DNA of 64,000 bases. It comes from Capitulum mitella (Eukaryota; Arthropoda; Thecostraca; Pollicipedomorpha; Pollicipedidae). The position numbers and the translations under genes were made by a program. Positions 45,614 to 57,872 of the stretch are shown one piece after another; position 1 is the first letter of the stretch, and every line of letters starts with the position of its first letter. Where the stretch lies: assembly GCA_030062745.1 (NCBI GenBank), contig CP099849.1, positions 4,386,586 to 4,450,585 on the forward strand, in the 5' to 3' direction. The notes below the pieces were generated by a model, which was not told the DNA's origin, made no database searches, and saw only the letters and a list, made by a program, of their open reading frames with translations.

Positions 45614-45837
45614 ATCACGTTCGTCAAATTTGACTCGGCCTGCGATTTTGACTTTTTATGGACGTAGGTGATACTTAGAAGATTAAGCTGCCATGAACAC
45701 ATTGCCACGAAAACGCCCGACTCGGTTTGCTTTTCATTGTGATTAGGCATCGCTGGATAAAATTGTCACCTTTCCGTGTTTGATCTAAATTGTGACGTTA
45801 TCAGTGGGCCAAAAATAAAAAAAGTGCATGTCACATT

Positions 45838-45957
45838 TTTTTGGTCCGGCCTATCGATTGGCCTTAGATTCAGACGAATCGGATGATCAGTTCTCGAGAC
45901 AGACGGGGGGGGGGCGTTAAACGGCCCCTGTTAACACAATGCCGGGTTAACACAGCT
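45838..45957 (+). mobile_element. T1-like right-end fragment
   Basis: CCTATCGATTGGCCTTAGAT and CGGATGATCAGTTCTCGAGA, a long G run with CGTTAAACGGCCCCC, and CCGGGTTAA match the right end of T1 (CCAATCGATTGCCG, GATGTGTAGTTCTCGAGATC, hairpin, CCGGG..TTAA). The interior is absent. Confidence 0.55.
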
Positions 45958-46344
45958 AAATCTGTGTTGTGCGACATTTGTTACGTCGAAGGGGGCTGTT
46001 GTATAACGCGCAGTTTATGTAATTCTGCACCATGTTGGTGTTTGTTCATAACAGGCCCTTATTCGGCGCATTGATGGGATGGAACATTTGCCTTATTGTA
46101 ATTGTTTATATTTAAAGTGATTTGTTATGTGACTGGCCACATAATTTTATCTCCCATAATTCGCAGACATAATGTTAATACATATGGCATAATTTCGAGC
46201 AGAAAAACGTTTATATTTTTACTGCCCTCGTGCTACTCTAAGGTCATGTGGCCTAGGGTCATAGGCCACAAGGCCAAAAAGAAGAAAAAATCCGAAATCC
46301 GAAATATGGAACCTGTTGCTTGAATCATGCCCAGTTCAACAATG

Positions 46345-46471
46345 ATATTTTGTGTTTATGACGTATAGGCTAGCAAAAACCGTCATGATCTGCCGGCAGA
46401 ATCTCCCCCCACCCCCATCCCCCCACCCCCAGCACGTAATCGTTCGCAGTGGGCAGGAGTCCGGAATATGG
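46345..46471 (+). mobile_element. T-type right-end fragment
   Basis: A C-rich tract (46,405-46,431) is followed by GGGCAGGAGTCCGGAATATG G and TTGA (46,472-46,475), resembling CCGGGAATAGGG-TTAA of T1. The family within T cannot be decided. 45,958-46,344 and 46,476-46,859 show no gene. Confidence 0.4.
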
Positions 46472-46859
46472 TTGAGTGTAACTGTATTTTGTGTGTTAAT
46501 TCCAACATTGTTCAGGTATTGTTGTTGCTAAGTTGATCTTTCCGAAGGTAAGATGCGCAAGCGAGACATATCGAAATACCAAAACTGAACTGCTCGCCAT
46601 GCACGTTATTTGTGGCATTCTGTTTGACTAACAGTGTCACTGCAGCAAAGCAAGCACCGTTTTGTAAATCCTTGCGTGGCAACGTCAGTCGACACGTCTG
46701 CCACCGCTCATAAGTTGCAAATCGACCCACCACACGGGCCTTGTGGAATGCACCAGCGTGCCCAACGTGCTCGCGAATTAATCAACCCTCCTCCTGTTAC
46801 ATCACAGCCAGGTCCATACGGGGCGAGTGCTGTCAAGTAGAAGTCACGCTGGTCCAGTC

Positions 46860-47340
46860 GTCCTCGGTGTCCATCACAAAACTGACGTCACGCCGGCGCG
46901 GTGAACTCCGTTTCACTCCGTCGCCGCGGCGCGCCGGATGAGGGCTTATCAGGAACGTTTGCAAACACCTGCGCCGTGTATGGTCCCCCGCGAGGAAAGC
47001 AGGCGTTCCTCGCGGCGCGATAGCCATCGCGGCCGGCACGCGCACATCGTGACGGAAAACAAGCCGGCGCGACTGGGCGTAACGTAACGGCAGTCGGGCT
47101 GGGCCCGGGACGCCCTGCTCCGGGGAGGTGGCCTGGTGTCCGGCGGCACGTGGCCGCCGCGGCGGGCGGCGCGGGCGACTGTGGGCGGCTGGGCGGCTGG
47201 GCGCGGCAGCGCGGCCGCCTGCGGCGGAGGGACGATGTCCGGAAGGGGGTGGGCGTGGCTCGTGCCTTGCGCCGGCTGAGCTGAAGGCGCGAACAGGATG
47301 TTCTGGGAGTGAGTTGTGCGCGGTCGAGGCGTGGGCCGTG
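46860..47340. other. CpG-island-like GC-rich block
   Basis: Dense CG dinucleotides (CCGGCGCGGTGAACTCCG, GCGGCGCGCCGGATG, GCCGCGGCGGGCGGCGCGGG, GGGCGCGGCAGCGCGGCCGC) over about 450 bp stand out from AT-rich flanks. Long open frames on both strands (up to 165 codons) are expected from the GC bias and show no domain. It may mark a promoter or first exon of a gene not otherwise visible. 47,341-47,867 shows no supported gene. Confidence 0.5.
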
Positions 47341-47867
47341 AGGATGTTGTAGAGTCGCCACTGAGGACGTCAACCCGCGGTGCCGACTGGCTCTGAAGTG
47401 CCAGCACGGCTGGGAAGAACCCAGGGTGACGCGCTCTAACGGTCAAGTTTTCCGGCTGCTTAGTTGGGAATACCCAGGATTTTCAATCGACTCATTCTTA
47501 CGTCGCTTGTCATGAATCGTCCTGGACATTCCGAATTGGAAGCCCCTTTTATCCATTTGTTTTTCCTATTTGTTCTGTTCCTATTTTCTAGTCTTCAGAA
47601 ATCCTGGGCAGTTTGTCTGGAGTTGTGCTGGAGCCATTTACGGCTCGATCCGTGGTCACTGTTTCAGAGCCTTTCCTGGCGGAAAGATAGCCGCCAGAGC
47701 TCAGCAGGACTAGCAGCGACCTCGTACAAACGGTTGTTCCTGTGCTTCCTGTGGATCCTTCACAGCCACTCTCCTGGCGTCCTTCCGCCAGGTCTAGCAT
47801 ATCGACAAACAGGACACCAAGTTACCTCGATATATAACGGCATCTGGGGTGAAGGGTTTTTGGGCAG

Positions 47868-48118
47868 AAGTCCGCCGGACTTAAGTTCGTTAGGCAATAT
47901 TTTGTCGGGTACAGTTGCATTGCAGTTCGTAAGGACAAAAAGTCGTCGGATAGAAGTTCGTCTGGACAGAAGTTTCCCCAGCAGACGTTTGCATAAGACA
48001 TAAGCTCGTCTAGAACGAGAATTCGTCCAGGACAAAAGTTTGTCTAGCAGAAACTCGTTTAGGAGAAAAATTTGTCTGGGTCAAAAGTTCGTCCAGGACA
48101 AAAGTTTATCAAGCAAAA
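47868..48118 (+). repeat. degenerate array of 17-19-bp units (AAGTTCGTCTGGACAGA)
   Basis: About 13 units of the type AAGTTCGTCYRGGACAAA lie head to tail just left of T1 copy C. Their complement-like relatives occur on the other side at 49,170-49,380. Confidence 0.75.
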
Positions 48119-48160
48119 CAATGCCTGCTAGTGTAATGCTTCTCGCACGAAAGTCCTTAA

Positions 48161-49036
48161 CCCTATTTCCGGAGGGCTAGACGGTATGAACGATTACCGA
48201 CGGGGGGGGACGGATTCGGTCCCCCTCCCCCTGAGAACGCGAGAACTACACATCCGATTTCATCGCAACAAACGGCAATCGACTTGCAATGACGTAAACT
48301 ACACTTAACAAAAGAAGTTTCCGAAATTCTGAAAGGGATGGATATTCGCGGGCAAAAATACCAAAATGGGGGCATTTTTGGCCTTCTTATAACTCCATTA
48401 TGGACCGATTTCGATGAAATTAGCATGAATCGAGAGATTATGGATGGGGCTTTTGCCATTGGTACACACATTTGAAATTTTGAGAAGATTCATAGGCGTT
48501 CACTGGATTTCAGAATAGGGGGATTGGTTTTTCAACTACGGAATGAGCAAGAAAGGCAAAAGGACTTTTTTGCCTTCTGCTAGTCATATTAATTAAAGAA
48601 GTACAAATCGCATAACAATGCTGGTATAATGTTAGCACAGGCGGTACCAGGGACATGAAAAAGGGGAACTGTCATGATCACACGTTTTTCAGACTAATTT
48701 ATGACCTTTGACCTTAAATGACCTCCAGTGACCTGGGAGTCACTTGGAATGATCACGTGTGCATTTGATATTATCTGTAAACGTTTTTACTGATTTGAAT
48801 TCACTCTATTTAAAAAAAATATTTTATGGCTATTGCGTTATAGTGTACGCGCACTGACATTTTAGGTCATAACTCCGTGACCCGACCTGATATATATCAA
48901 GCTGAAACTTGATACACGAGTAGAGGGCACCTTTCGACGTCATATAAATTTCTAATTTGATATTTGAAAAAACAGCCCCGAATTTATTGCAATAAAACCA
49001 AATTTTGACCTTTGACCTTGACCTGACCTTCTAAAG
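48161..49036 (-). mobile_element. T1 element copy C, truncated
   Basis: TTAA (48,157-48,160) is followed by CCCTATTTCCGGAGGGCTAG, the inverse of copy A's right end. The copy runs in reverse through the hairpin (GGGGGGGACGGATTCGGTCCCCCTCC near 48,203-48,228), GACCGATTTCGATGAAATTA (48,403), the conserved DR1 (TGACCT at 48,702 and 48,709) and GACCTTGACCTGACCTTCTA before breaking off at about 49,036. About 330 bp of the left end are missing. Confidence 0.85.
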
Positions 49037-49380
49037 ACTTCCCATACCGCGCCGAAGACGCGGTGCAGGATACTAGAGGCCGCAGGCTGATAAAGGGTGC
49101 CAACAAAGTGGCTACGTTAAGTAAGGTTAGATTACTGTTTTAGGTTCATTTCTCTTCTAATACGAAGATAAAGTTTACCGACGTTTGGTTACGGACCTTT
49201 TTCCGTACAAACGCTTTCATTCCGAACCTTTTTCCTACGGACGTTTTCCATATGAGCCTTTTGCAGTGCAGACGTTTTCCATTAGCGAGACGAACTTGTC
49301 CTGGTAGAATTTCTACCCTTGATGAACCCTTGTTCTAGACAAGCTTCTGCGTGGCGGAATTCTGTCCTTAACAAACCTGT
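49037..49380 (-). repeat. inverted partner of the 17-19-bp array
   Basis: Read on the minus strand, 49,170-49,380 gives ACCAGGACAAGTTCGTCTCG, AAAACGTCTGCACTGCAAAAG and AAAACGTCCGTAGGAAAAAGG, units like those of the left array but more diverged. A small stem (ACCGCG/CGCGGT) lies at 49,051-49,068. Confidence 0.55.
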
Positions 49381-50703
49381 GCCACATGGCCACATGCCAC
49401 ATGCCTGTGCCACATGCCATGTGGCGGAATCAAAAACAGTACCGATTTTCTAAGTGTCATTTTCCGGAAACTTATCGATCAACCGGAAAAAAAAATCGTG
49501 AAATGGCGCTATTGTCATTTTTGCCTCTTTGCACGTCTGTAATGTACCGCGTACATCCCATGTACACCTTTTTTGACTGGAACGCTCCTCGTATGACATT
49601 GTAAGACTAGACAAGGCCGTTGGTGGTGATCTGTAGAGGAACATTATGATCCGTTATTGATGAATCACCCCCGTAGCCAGTTTTCAAGAAGAACGTGTCA
49701 AACCGGCACTTACCTATGAAAGAGAGCAAAAATCGGGTAGATTGTTAAGCTTATCTTTCTGAGCCATTCCAGGAAACGGTTCACGGGCCGTTAACGATCA
49801 TGACTACTGGAGGAAAACGTTGAAACGTTGCGCCAGTATTTGGGTCGCACTTTTGCGTCTCAGGTGCAGTCATTCATCCGATCTCCGAAGGTTGCCACGA
49901 GTCAGCCTTTGAAAAAGGTCTTCCCGCAGTACATAAATTGGTCCTCTTCTTACATCCATACGAGACTTCAAGACTGGGGTGTTAAAGGGGAACTCCAGCC
50001 ATCAGATCACTGTGTGTGCTAAAGCCTCAAAACATATAGCTATTGTACATGCGTGCGGCTGGGACTCAGCCTCGGTTCAAAAGCCGAAGTCGAGGCCCGC
50101 TTGCCGAAGTCGCTTGCCCAGCGCCGGGCAAGCGCGAGCAGCAGCTGAGATAGATCGGTTGCTTGGTCTTTTAAAATTGGCAAGTGCTTCTACGACTGAG
50201 AAACATTAACTGCAGCATGCTGTGTCCAGCTGATAACCATGCCTTTTTTCACACACCACATATAGGTAGGTAACTAAGGGTGTTCCCACTCCAGTTCGCC
50301 ACAACGCGAAACACCTTGCTTAAACTCTGAAGACAATGTGGTACGGGAAACAAGATGAAGTACTTCAAGTCGCGCCACTCCCCGCTAAGAAAGAAATACA
50401 AAAATAAAATCCATACTACTCTGCAACGAAATCATCTGTGTTTGACTGTGTTCACCAAGAGGAAAAGAAGTAGCTGTGTTTATTACGTAGGTGTTGGAGC
50501 GCTCAGAAGTGGCATGCTTCCTGAACAAAGGGTATAGGGGCACTAATAGGTCCAGTTCCACCAGGGGCCGACCACCGAGTCATGTCCATCAAGATTAAGC
50601 ATGGCGCGTTGACTGGCGGGAAACCACGGGACCGGTCTAATGTAGCAATGGCCTAAATGGAAATTACAATGCATGCACGGCACCCTTCCGAAGAACCCAT
50701 TAA
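49381..50703. other. no gene recognised
   Basis: Includes a short GCCACATGCC repeat at 49,381-49,426. Several 60-76-codon frames, none with support. Confidence 0.5.
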
Positions 50704-51918
50704 CCCGCGCACGACCGTCGGTCAGCTTTGAACATGGGCGACTGGGGGAGGGCAGTTGACTGCCACCCCCTCTAACTCACGAACGGTTGGTCGCACGATA
50801 AAAATAAGCATACCGTTGGAAAGCTTGTGACGAGTAGAGCTCGAACTGGTCTCATTTTTAGTTTTAGATAATATGAAAGCCAACTTACGCCCTATATTTG
50901 TTTTCTCATAGCCGACTGCATGAGACCGAGAAATGGCCTGAATCTCAAGGGCTGTGACTAATAACGCATAGGTCAAGGCACCAGCGCACAAGTAAAGGTC
51001 CGCGGATGGCGATACACGTCTAATTTCCCAGATTTGTTCAATATATGTACCGAAACGTTGAGTTAAAGACACGGCAATTCTCGCGCTAGCTCTAGGTGTG
51101 CACCGCTGCCGTATGCTGTCACAAATTGACGGAAACTAATTTTAGCGTTCCTTTATTTTCGCGAAAAAGACAATCTATGTAAATTTTATTGATCATTGTG
51201 GTTCTTGTGATGGTTTTTTCATGCTTAAATTTTGGAAAAATCCATTAGTTACTAATCTACAAATTTGATGGAGCTTTATTGGCGAGAGCCTGTTTGTTTC
51301 CAAAATATGTTATTTTTTCAGGCTTTTTGAGGCTCCTGGTATTACTTACGTCTGTGCAAGCTAGTTCTGCCATTTTCTACCCATTCTGAGTAATTCATCG
51401 ATGATTTTGACGGTGGTACATTTTGGCCCACTACAGTTATTCGTGACCTGACCTCAGGTCAATGGCTGGAAGTCATTGATACTTTGCCCAATGACGGTAA
51501 CTAGATGTCTGCTTGACTCCACACTAAAAATGTTATGGAATATTCTGTCAATTTCCGAAAAAACGGCGACATGTCTTGAAAATGGGCTTGACCTTAGGTC
51601 GATGACCCGGAAAATTCCGAAAAATCTGAGGTAGCAGATTTGTTGCATCTATTGCGATCACTAATCCCTGAAAGTATTATTGAGATATCTTCTTTTGCGA
51701 AAAAGTTAGAGAGCGCTAAACTTTTTTTGACATAGATCCGTTTGACCTGGCTTAGGTCAGGCATCGAACCTACCCTGAGGTCAAAATGTTGACACGAGAT
51801 GTAAAATTGATGAAGCAAAAGGTACAGAAAGTTTCGTGGCTCTGTGTTTGTTGGTTCTTTCGCAATCCCAGAAAAACCTCAGGGGGGGCAGTCAACTGCC
51901 CCCCTAGTCGGGGACGGG
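50704..51918 (+). mobile_element. T3 element copy A, intact ends
   Basis: Exactly flanked by TTAA (50,700-50,703 and 51,919-51,922); 1,215 bp. Ends begin CCCG in both directions. Left hairpin GGGGGAGGGCAGT/ACTGCCACCCCC at 50,744-50,770; right hairpin GGGGGGCAGT/ACTGCCCCCC at 51,883-51,904. About eight AGGTCA/TGACCT motifs are present, including the everted pair TGACCTCAGGTCA near 51,448. No coding frame has support. A nearly full inverse copy lies at 60,953-62,090. Confidence 0.85.
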
Positions 51919-51922
51919 TTAA

Positions 51923-54642
51923 TGCGCAACTACGCTCCCGGGCCCGCACACATATACATACATACAGCATACACTTCTTTACGTTTGCAATGCGTGAGTG
52001 GCCTGGCCACGACTAGGGTAGCAGAACTTTCGACGGCTTCCATTGCAGTCCTTGGTAGTAACGATGCAGTCACCGTGGACCATCGAATAATTGTTGAAGA
52101 ATGCATGGGAATTCGGTCCTGACCATCTGTCAACAGAGTAAAGAAAAGTGCCTGCTTCCTCCCGTTGGCAGGAAGCAGGCCGGTAGACGACGGTACTCCA
52201 CACTAAAATTTCGCCACAAAGGATGTTTGTACAAGCCTACATAAGACCTTAAGAGGTATTAAAAAGCCGGATATAGAAAAAATAATGTGGGGAGATGACA
52301 AGTCCAGCATTGGCATTTTTGGTGTCTCGAGTAAGTGACTGATGTTTTCAATGGACAAAATTATGAGCATGTCATCAAAGTTTTTAGTAGATCGCATACG
52401 TTCGCTTGGAATCAGGCTATAAAGCGAGTTCATGTTCAAGACTACGAACTCGTAAGTGGCCTTTTAATTGTGTCCAGGAACGTCTTGAGGTTATAAGCCA
52501 AATGCGGAGACACGCAAATAATGCATGCTTGAATGCAGAAGTTGAACATTCCCTTTTTTTGCTCTCCTGAAAATTCTTCACCATCGGTACTAGCATGGTA
52601 CTCAGCTCAGACCAAAGTCTTTTGATCAAGCCCTTGCTCGTCACAATCGGCTCAGTGGATTAGCAGATATTGGGCAATGGGCGAATCACCCTCCCCACAC
52701 TGGATTCTAAATCGTAGTGAATTCACCGTAAGCGGTCAGTTCATTCATAAGGTTCAAATCAGGAAAGAGACAGACAAACCCAGCACATTCAAAACATAAA
52801 CCAAGCATTCAGTATGCATCGATAACAGCAAGATTGACAGAGGATCCCAACTGCCCTTGGTTTTAGTTCTGCTGCTGCTGTTTTTCGTGCTTCGCCCTTG
52901 TTCCGAAAATTATTCCTTATCTGCGGGTTGCCAACAGATTAGTACCCCGAACAAAATCTCAAATTATCCTGACACATCGCGACTTAGCAGAAATTGTGGA
53001 CAGAGATAATGTCATTATAGGATCCTCAGAGCCTCTTATTAAAAACATGCAGGTGCGTTGCTTAGAATCGGGCTATTAAAGCTCCCTTATGTTCCAGACT
53101 CGAAACTCGTAGGTGGTCTTTGTTTCTATAATTTTTAATTGTTTTTAATAATTGTTTAGAAGGGGAAATTGGGTTTATTTTGAGAACACTATTAGAACCA
53201 AAGAGTCAGGAGCGGTGTCAACCATCAGCTATCTCCATGGTATCAATCTTCACCCTCAGAAAAAACTGCAACTTTCTTCACGGTGTGTAAGTGACTCAAA
53301 AGCTCACAAAATGCCATAAAATACCACGAACTGTTTTTAGACCAAAGCGCTACCGTTCATCTAAATTTACGTTTAAAGATTCATATTGTAATTTAATCAC
53401 CACGAATAGTGTGGCAGACCTTTGAAGGGCTTTTCAAAGCTCCATTCATGAACTCCTTGGTGTCGGGAAAATGAATAAATGCGGCCGCGTCATGGTGTTC
53501 CTCATCTCAACTTCCGAAACTGTAAAGAATGCGCCAGGAGCCAACTTTTAACTTCTGCCAAATTCAGCTGTCACTCACCCGTCTTCAGACATATCTTGCA
53601 AAGCCTTGGAGGGTGCCGCGATTGGCGTGGTCAGTAGTGCCTGGGACCCATTGATGCCAGGCTGATTACTGCATTCTGCTTACATGATCGTTTGGTAACA
53701 TCTGATTCCGCCGATTCCGGCATCGTTTTACCGGAAACGGAGCGCTGCGTTGTTTTCGGTCGCTGGTTTGCCGACTTTTTCGTCGATCTCCGCCACACAC
53801 TCCGGATTCCGATGGAACCTCGCGCAGCAGGCACTCGAGCGCCGCCGGCGATTCAGGCAACAGTAGTCTGAGGAGTAAACATGGATTTTTACGCCGAACT
53901 TCAGTTTCACGGGTCCTTGAGGTCGACGCAATCGTCGGACTACAGATGCCCGATGTAGCGGCCTTTCGGGCGTTACTCCATGTATTGTCTACGCCACCGG
54001 CCCAAAGCCGGTAAGGGCTTTTCCATGACGCATGACCAAACCCGTTGCAATCTAGAACAACTGGGCGCTGCCACCAGACTAAATTAGTTGGGACTCTAGG
54101 ACGGGTCATCGGTTCGTGTTTTGTCGCTCATCTCTGTCAGCTAGCCATCAGCATTATGTTGCTTCTGATAATGCCAATGACAAATTAATGCCGTCTACCT
54201 TACTTTCCACTACATCCCGTCCTGTTCTTGGGAGTACGTAGCTTCTCTACCCCAACCCCCGCACACACACACATACAGACACACCTCTCGGCTGCGAACA
54301 AAAATGGATAAGCGATCCTGTTGCAACTAAGACCTTAAATCACAAAACGTACTGCACTGAATCCTTCTCAGTTACGTAACTTGCTGGACTGGCAAGCTTT
54401 TCTGTGCCAATTTGACCGCATGACGACAAAGAAATTCTTCGCGTTTCTTTCGCGTCCAACGGTCAATGAAGCAGAAAGAAATCTGTCTCAATCTGAAATC
54501 CGATACATTCAAGTCACGCACATACCGACGCGGGGCGAGCAAGGATTTATGCATCCTGCGTGAAATAAATACTGCTGAGACCATCAGCACAGCGTCTCCC
54601 ACTACACCGTTAAGAACAAGGTTCTGCATTGAACAAAGTGCA
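51923..54642. other. no intact gene; weak TE-like fragments
   Basis: A perfect 10-bp stem (GCCTGCTTCC/GGAAGCAGGC) lies at 52,150-52,180. Minus-strand frames at 52,203-52,644 carry FVVLNMNSLYSLIPSERMRS and FSISGFLIPLKVLCRL, faintly like the C-terminal half of P-element-type transposases; a diverged second copy of part of it occurs at 53,040-53,120. 53,631-54,109 has overlapping GC-rich frames on the minus strand that I do not recognise. None is firm. Confidence 0.3.
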
Positions 54643-54646
54643 TTAA

Positions 54647-55765
54647 CCCTTTTCTATGCTCCTGCCCGGTACAAACCATTCCGTGCTGGGGGAGCAGTTT
54701 TTGCCACCTGCGATCTCGAAAACTATTGGTCCGATTTCTGAGCGGAAAATGGCGTTCAGTAACCTGAAGTGACGTCTACTTTTCTGGAACAAAAATGGCG
54801 AACATTTTGGCAAGAGAGGGAAGGGGAAGTTGGGGTATAAATAGGGGTTTGCTTAAACGAGCTATCTGACAATATTTTGGGACTGATGTTCTACTCCACG
54901 CCATTCTACCGAAAACTGATAGCTTAATCACATAGGTTAGGAGGAGGTCGTGTTTCAGAGTTGACAGATGTATCCAAGACACATCAAAAGGGGGGGATGT
55001 TTTTGGGGAGTGCTCATCCATTCTACAATATATTTTGACTCTGGCGAGCTTATTTGTGTTCGTAAATCATTTTCATGTGTCACATGCCATATTTTATACG
55101 TATGAACAACGCTCATAGGCGGATACAATTACCAGAAAAAGTGAGATAACTTTCTTCATGGTGAACTATTGAAAACTGGTTACCATATTCAGACATTTAA
55201 GGACGTTATTTTGCATTATGCTTGAAGTTTACATTTTAAGATCATAAGAGCATGACATTTTGAAATACTAGTACCTAAATAATAAATAAATAGGCGTAAC
55301 CATGACACAGAAAAGAGAGTATTTTTGGGGGAAGGTGAAGTTTTTTGTCATATGTTTTGAATCTGAGGAGATCGTGTGTCAAGAAAACATTTACACAGAT
55401 GTCACATGCCATATTATGCACACATTGCAAGTCTTCATAGGTGCATCCAGGTATCAGGAAAAAATTGGTCAGTAACTATATGGTGAGAGCCATGTTTTAT
55501 TCCACAAATGGAGTCCAAAGTCCGCAGGAATAAGAAGGAATAAAATGCAGACTTTCCATTACCCTGGCGCCGCCTCGAATTTTCATTTTGTTCTGAAATA
55601 TATGGATTTGGTCGCAATATATGTGGAACTAACAAAGCCGCTCAAACAGAACCATATGTCTCTTAGGCCCGCTGAACATATTATTGGATAAAATATGCAC
55701 CCGAAAACCGATGCCTTGAGACGTTCCTGGCAGTGCAAACAGTTGGATTATATGCGTCAACTAGG
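54647..55765 (-). mobile_element. T2 element copy C
   Basis: TTAA (54,643-54,646) followed by CCCTTTTCTATGCTCCTGCC, a hairpin-like CTGGGGGAGCAG/TTGCCACCTGC, and then, in reverse, the T2 body: CATAGGTTAGGAGGAGGTCG, TATTGCGACCAAATCC complement (55,607), CCGATGCCTTGAG (55,709). The far end may be the TTAA at 55,766-55,769. Non-coding. Confidence 0.7.
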
Positions 55766-55831
55766 TTAAATAGGTATATACTTACTCAGCTTCATTTTAT
55801 TCGTACAATGAGTCATAAAGACTTGGAGGAG

Positions 55832-55857
55832 ACAGAGAGAGAGAGAGAGAGAGAGAA
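55832..55857. repeat. GA microsatellite
   Basis: About 13 GA units. Confidence 0.9.
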
Positions 55858-55879
55858 CACTGTATAATTTTTCAGGAAA

Positions 55880-56254
55880 GAAATACATATATCCTCTTTT
55901 ACATCCCCCTGGATCCGCCATTGACCAGTGCTTTGACCAAAAATAACTGAAAGAAAGCCGTAAATATTTAAATCATTTCAGTGTTTCGTGACATTACAAA
56001 AGACATCAAGACCTTGCATGACCACGTCGAAGACCGCGATCCCAAAAAAGCGTGACATTTCTCAAACAAGCCTGAAAATGCGTGCCTTGGAACTGCCTCT
56101 GGAGGACCCAGATTTCTGAAAATTTGCCACCATTCGTGAAAAAAGACATTTAGGAAACGTCACCAGGTATCTTGAAACAGCTCCCTAGAGCCTGGGGATG
56201 CCGAGTGACAGACTGGAGGGGCGGAATCTGCCCCTCCGCCAGTACGGAAGAGGG
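55880..56254 (+). mobile_element. T2-like right-end fragment
   Basis: CTCTTTTACATCCCCCTGGATCC resembles the T2 interior (CCTCTTTACGTGCCCTGGATACG). The right end has a hairpin GGAGGGGCGGA/TCTGCCCCTCC (56,216-56,236) and CCAGTACGGAAGAGGG before TGAA (56,255-56,258), like the GGAATAGGG-TTAA ends. The left limit is unclear. Confidence 0.5.
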
Positions 56255-56258
56255 TGAA

Positions 56259-56971
56259 CACGCGCAATGAAAGGGGTTTCGCGCTAACACGCAGTGGAAG
56301 GGGGCACTTTTACACGCGCAGTGGAAGAGGTTCTCGCTAACACGCACTGGAAGGGACGCTCAAAAGTGCCCCCTTCCGATCTCGGAAACGAAATGAACTT
56401 GAGACGTGAAGTTTTATGGGTAGCGTGGAACTATAAAGATTTACATAGTGTGCAGTTTTCATAACCCTATTATATTTTCAAGGTCACATGGGGCTAAAAA
56501 TGTCAACTTTGGACACTTTCTTGGCCCATACAGGTTATTCCGTTCGGCTTTTCGAACAAAATGGGAAAAGGGTGCGTGTTTGGTCGTTTAGACGTGGAAT
56601 ACGACAATTTTTATTTTTTTGCGTCTTGACTGAGGAGTTGGATGGAGGTCATGTCAGGTCATTGACCTGTGACGTTATTTTTTCACTTTTTGCTGACCAG
56701 ATTTTGAACAACACGACATGCTGGTATAGCCTGAGTGTAAATGAGAGCGCTAATCGCAGTTTTTGGTGCATGCTCAGTGGAGACATCCAACATCGGTCCA
56801 TTTCATCATTTCTAGCATTCACTAACTTCCGCGAGGTCAAAAGAAGTGATGCGAGGTCATTAACCTTGGATGAAATTTTTGACCCAAAGTAAGTTTTATG
56901 TCAGCTGTTGCGCTAAGGTTGTTTCGTTATAATGAACCCAATTACAGGATCTGATTACTATAAAACGTAAG

Positions 56972-57012
<41 letters not shown>

Positions 57013-57872
57013 CCCAATTACAGGGTTTGATTGCTATGAAACGTAGGTATTATATATATACACACATATGTATATATATATATATGTATATATGCATATC
57101 AGTGTGCCAAACGTGTTTTCATAAGGATCTCTGAATGCATATTTTACAAAGATCGACATGTTGCAAAGCAAATCGGAACCAGGCCACAAAATAGTTAACC
57201 TTGACCTTTGATGACCTTGATCTGCACTGACCCTATATATATATATATCAGCGTATCAATGTGCGCACGCATGTTTTTATTAGGGTCTTTCAATGCATAT
57301 TACATACAAATCGACATGCTGCAAAGCAAAGCTGGACCAGGCCACAAGATAGCAGACCTTGGCAGCTGATGACCTTGGGCTTCATTGGCCTGGGTATCTG
57401 TAAACATATCAATGTGGGCATGCGTGCTTTTATTAGGGTCTTTGAATGCATATTTCATACAAATCGACATCTTACAAAGCTAATCTGGATAGGATCACAA
57501 GCTGGTTGCCCTTGACCTTTGACGACTTTAACCCTTACTGACCCTGGCTTTGTTCTTGGTACATCCATCACTTATACCCGAATGATATCGGCTAATTATG
57601 TCCCAACGATAATCTTACGTAGAACGCCAGTCATTTCGCAAAGTTCCCATTTGTCCGCGACAACCGCCATTTTCGTTATGTTTGTTTTACTTCAGATGCT
57701 TCAAACTTCACAAATTTCCGGCTGATTTTCGGATTTTTGCATCAATCGACGAGTTATTCAATTGCCATAAATGTTCCAAAATAGCAGCGACCAGCTCTAA
57801 TACGTTCTCGAGATTTTCGAGAACAACAAATGAGGGCACAAAAGTGTCCCCTTCCAGTGCAGGTGATGAGCA
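56259..57872 (-). mobile_element. T4 element copy B
   Basis: Reverse-oriented relative of 41,876-43,612. It starts at TGAA (56,255-56,258), carries repeats of ACACGCGCAGTGGAAG, AAGTGCCCCCTTCCGATCTC, the GAGGTCAAAAGAAGTGATGC region, TA tracts (56,975-57,009; 57,050-57,090) in a ~75-bp duplication (GAACCCAATTACAGG), and three AGGTCA-bearing units (57,195; 57,355; 57,508). It ends near TTAG (57,873-57,876), with GGGCACAAAAGTGTCCCC close by. 1,614 bp. Confidence 0.7.

Noticed and set aside
46888-47446. Two 160-codon minus-strand frames
   Set aside because: They overlap each other in different frames within a CpG-rich block; codon pattern is explained by GC bias.
47464-48003. 179-codon plus-strand open frame
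   Set aside because: Runs into the degenerate 17-19-bp array, has no family motif and no splice context; probably chance.
47868-48118. CRISPR-like array
   Set aside because: Units are contiguous and degenerate, with no unique spacers, and the DNA is animal nuclear.
52203-52644. P-element-like transposase
   Set aside because: The resemblance is limited to short hydrophobic and SERMRS-type segments; not strong enough to name, so only mentioned within the intergenic entry.
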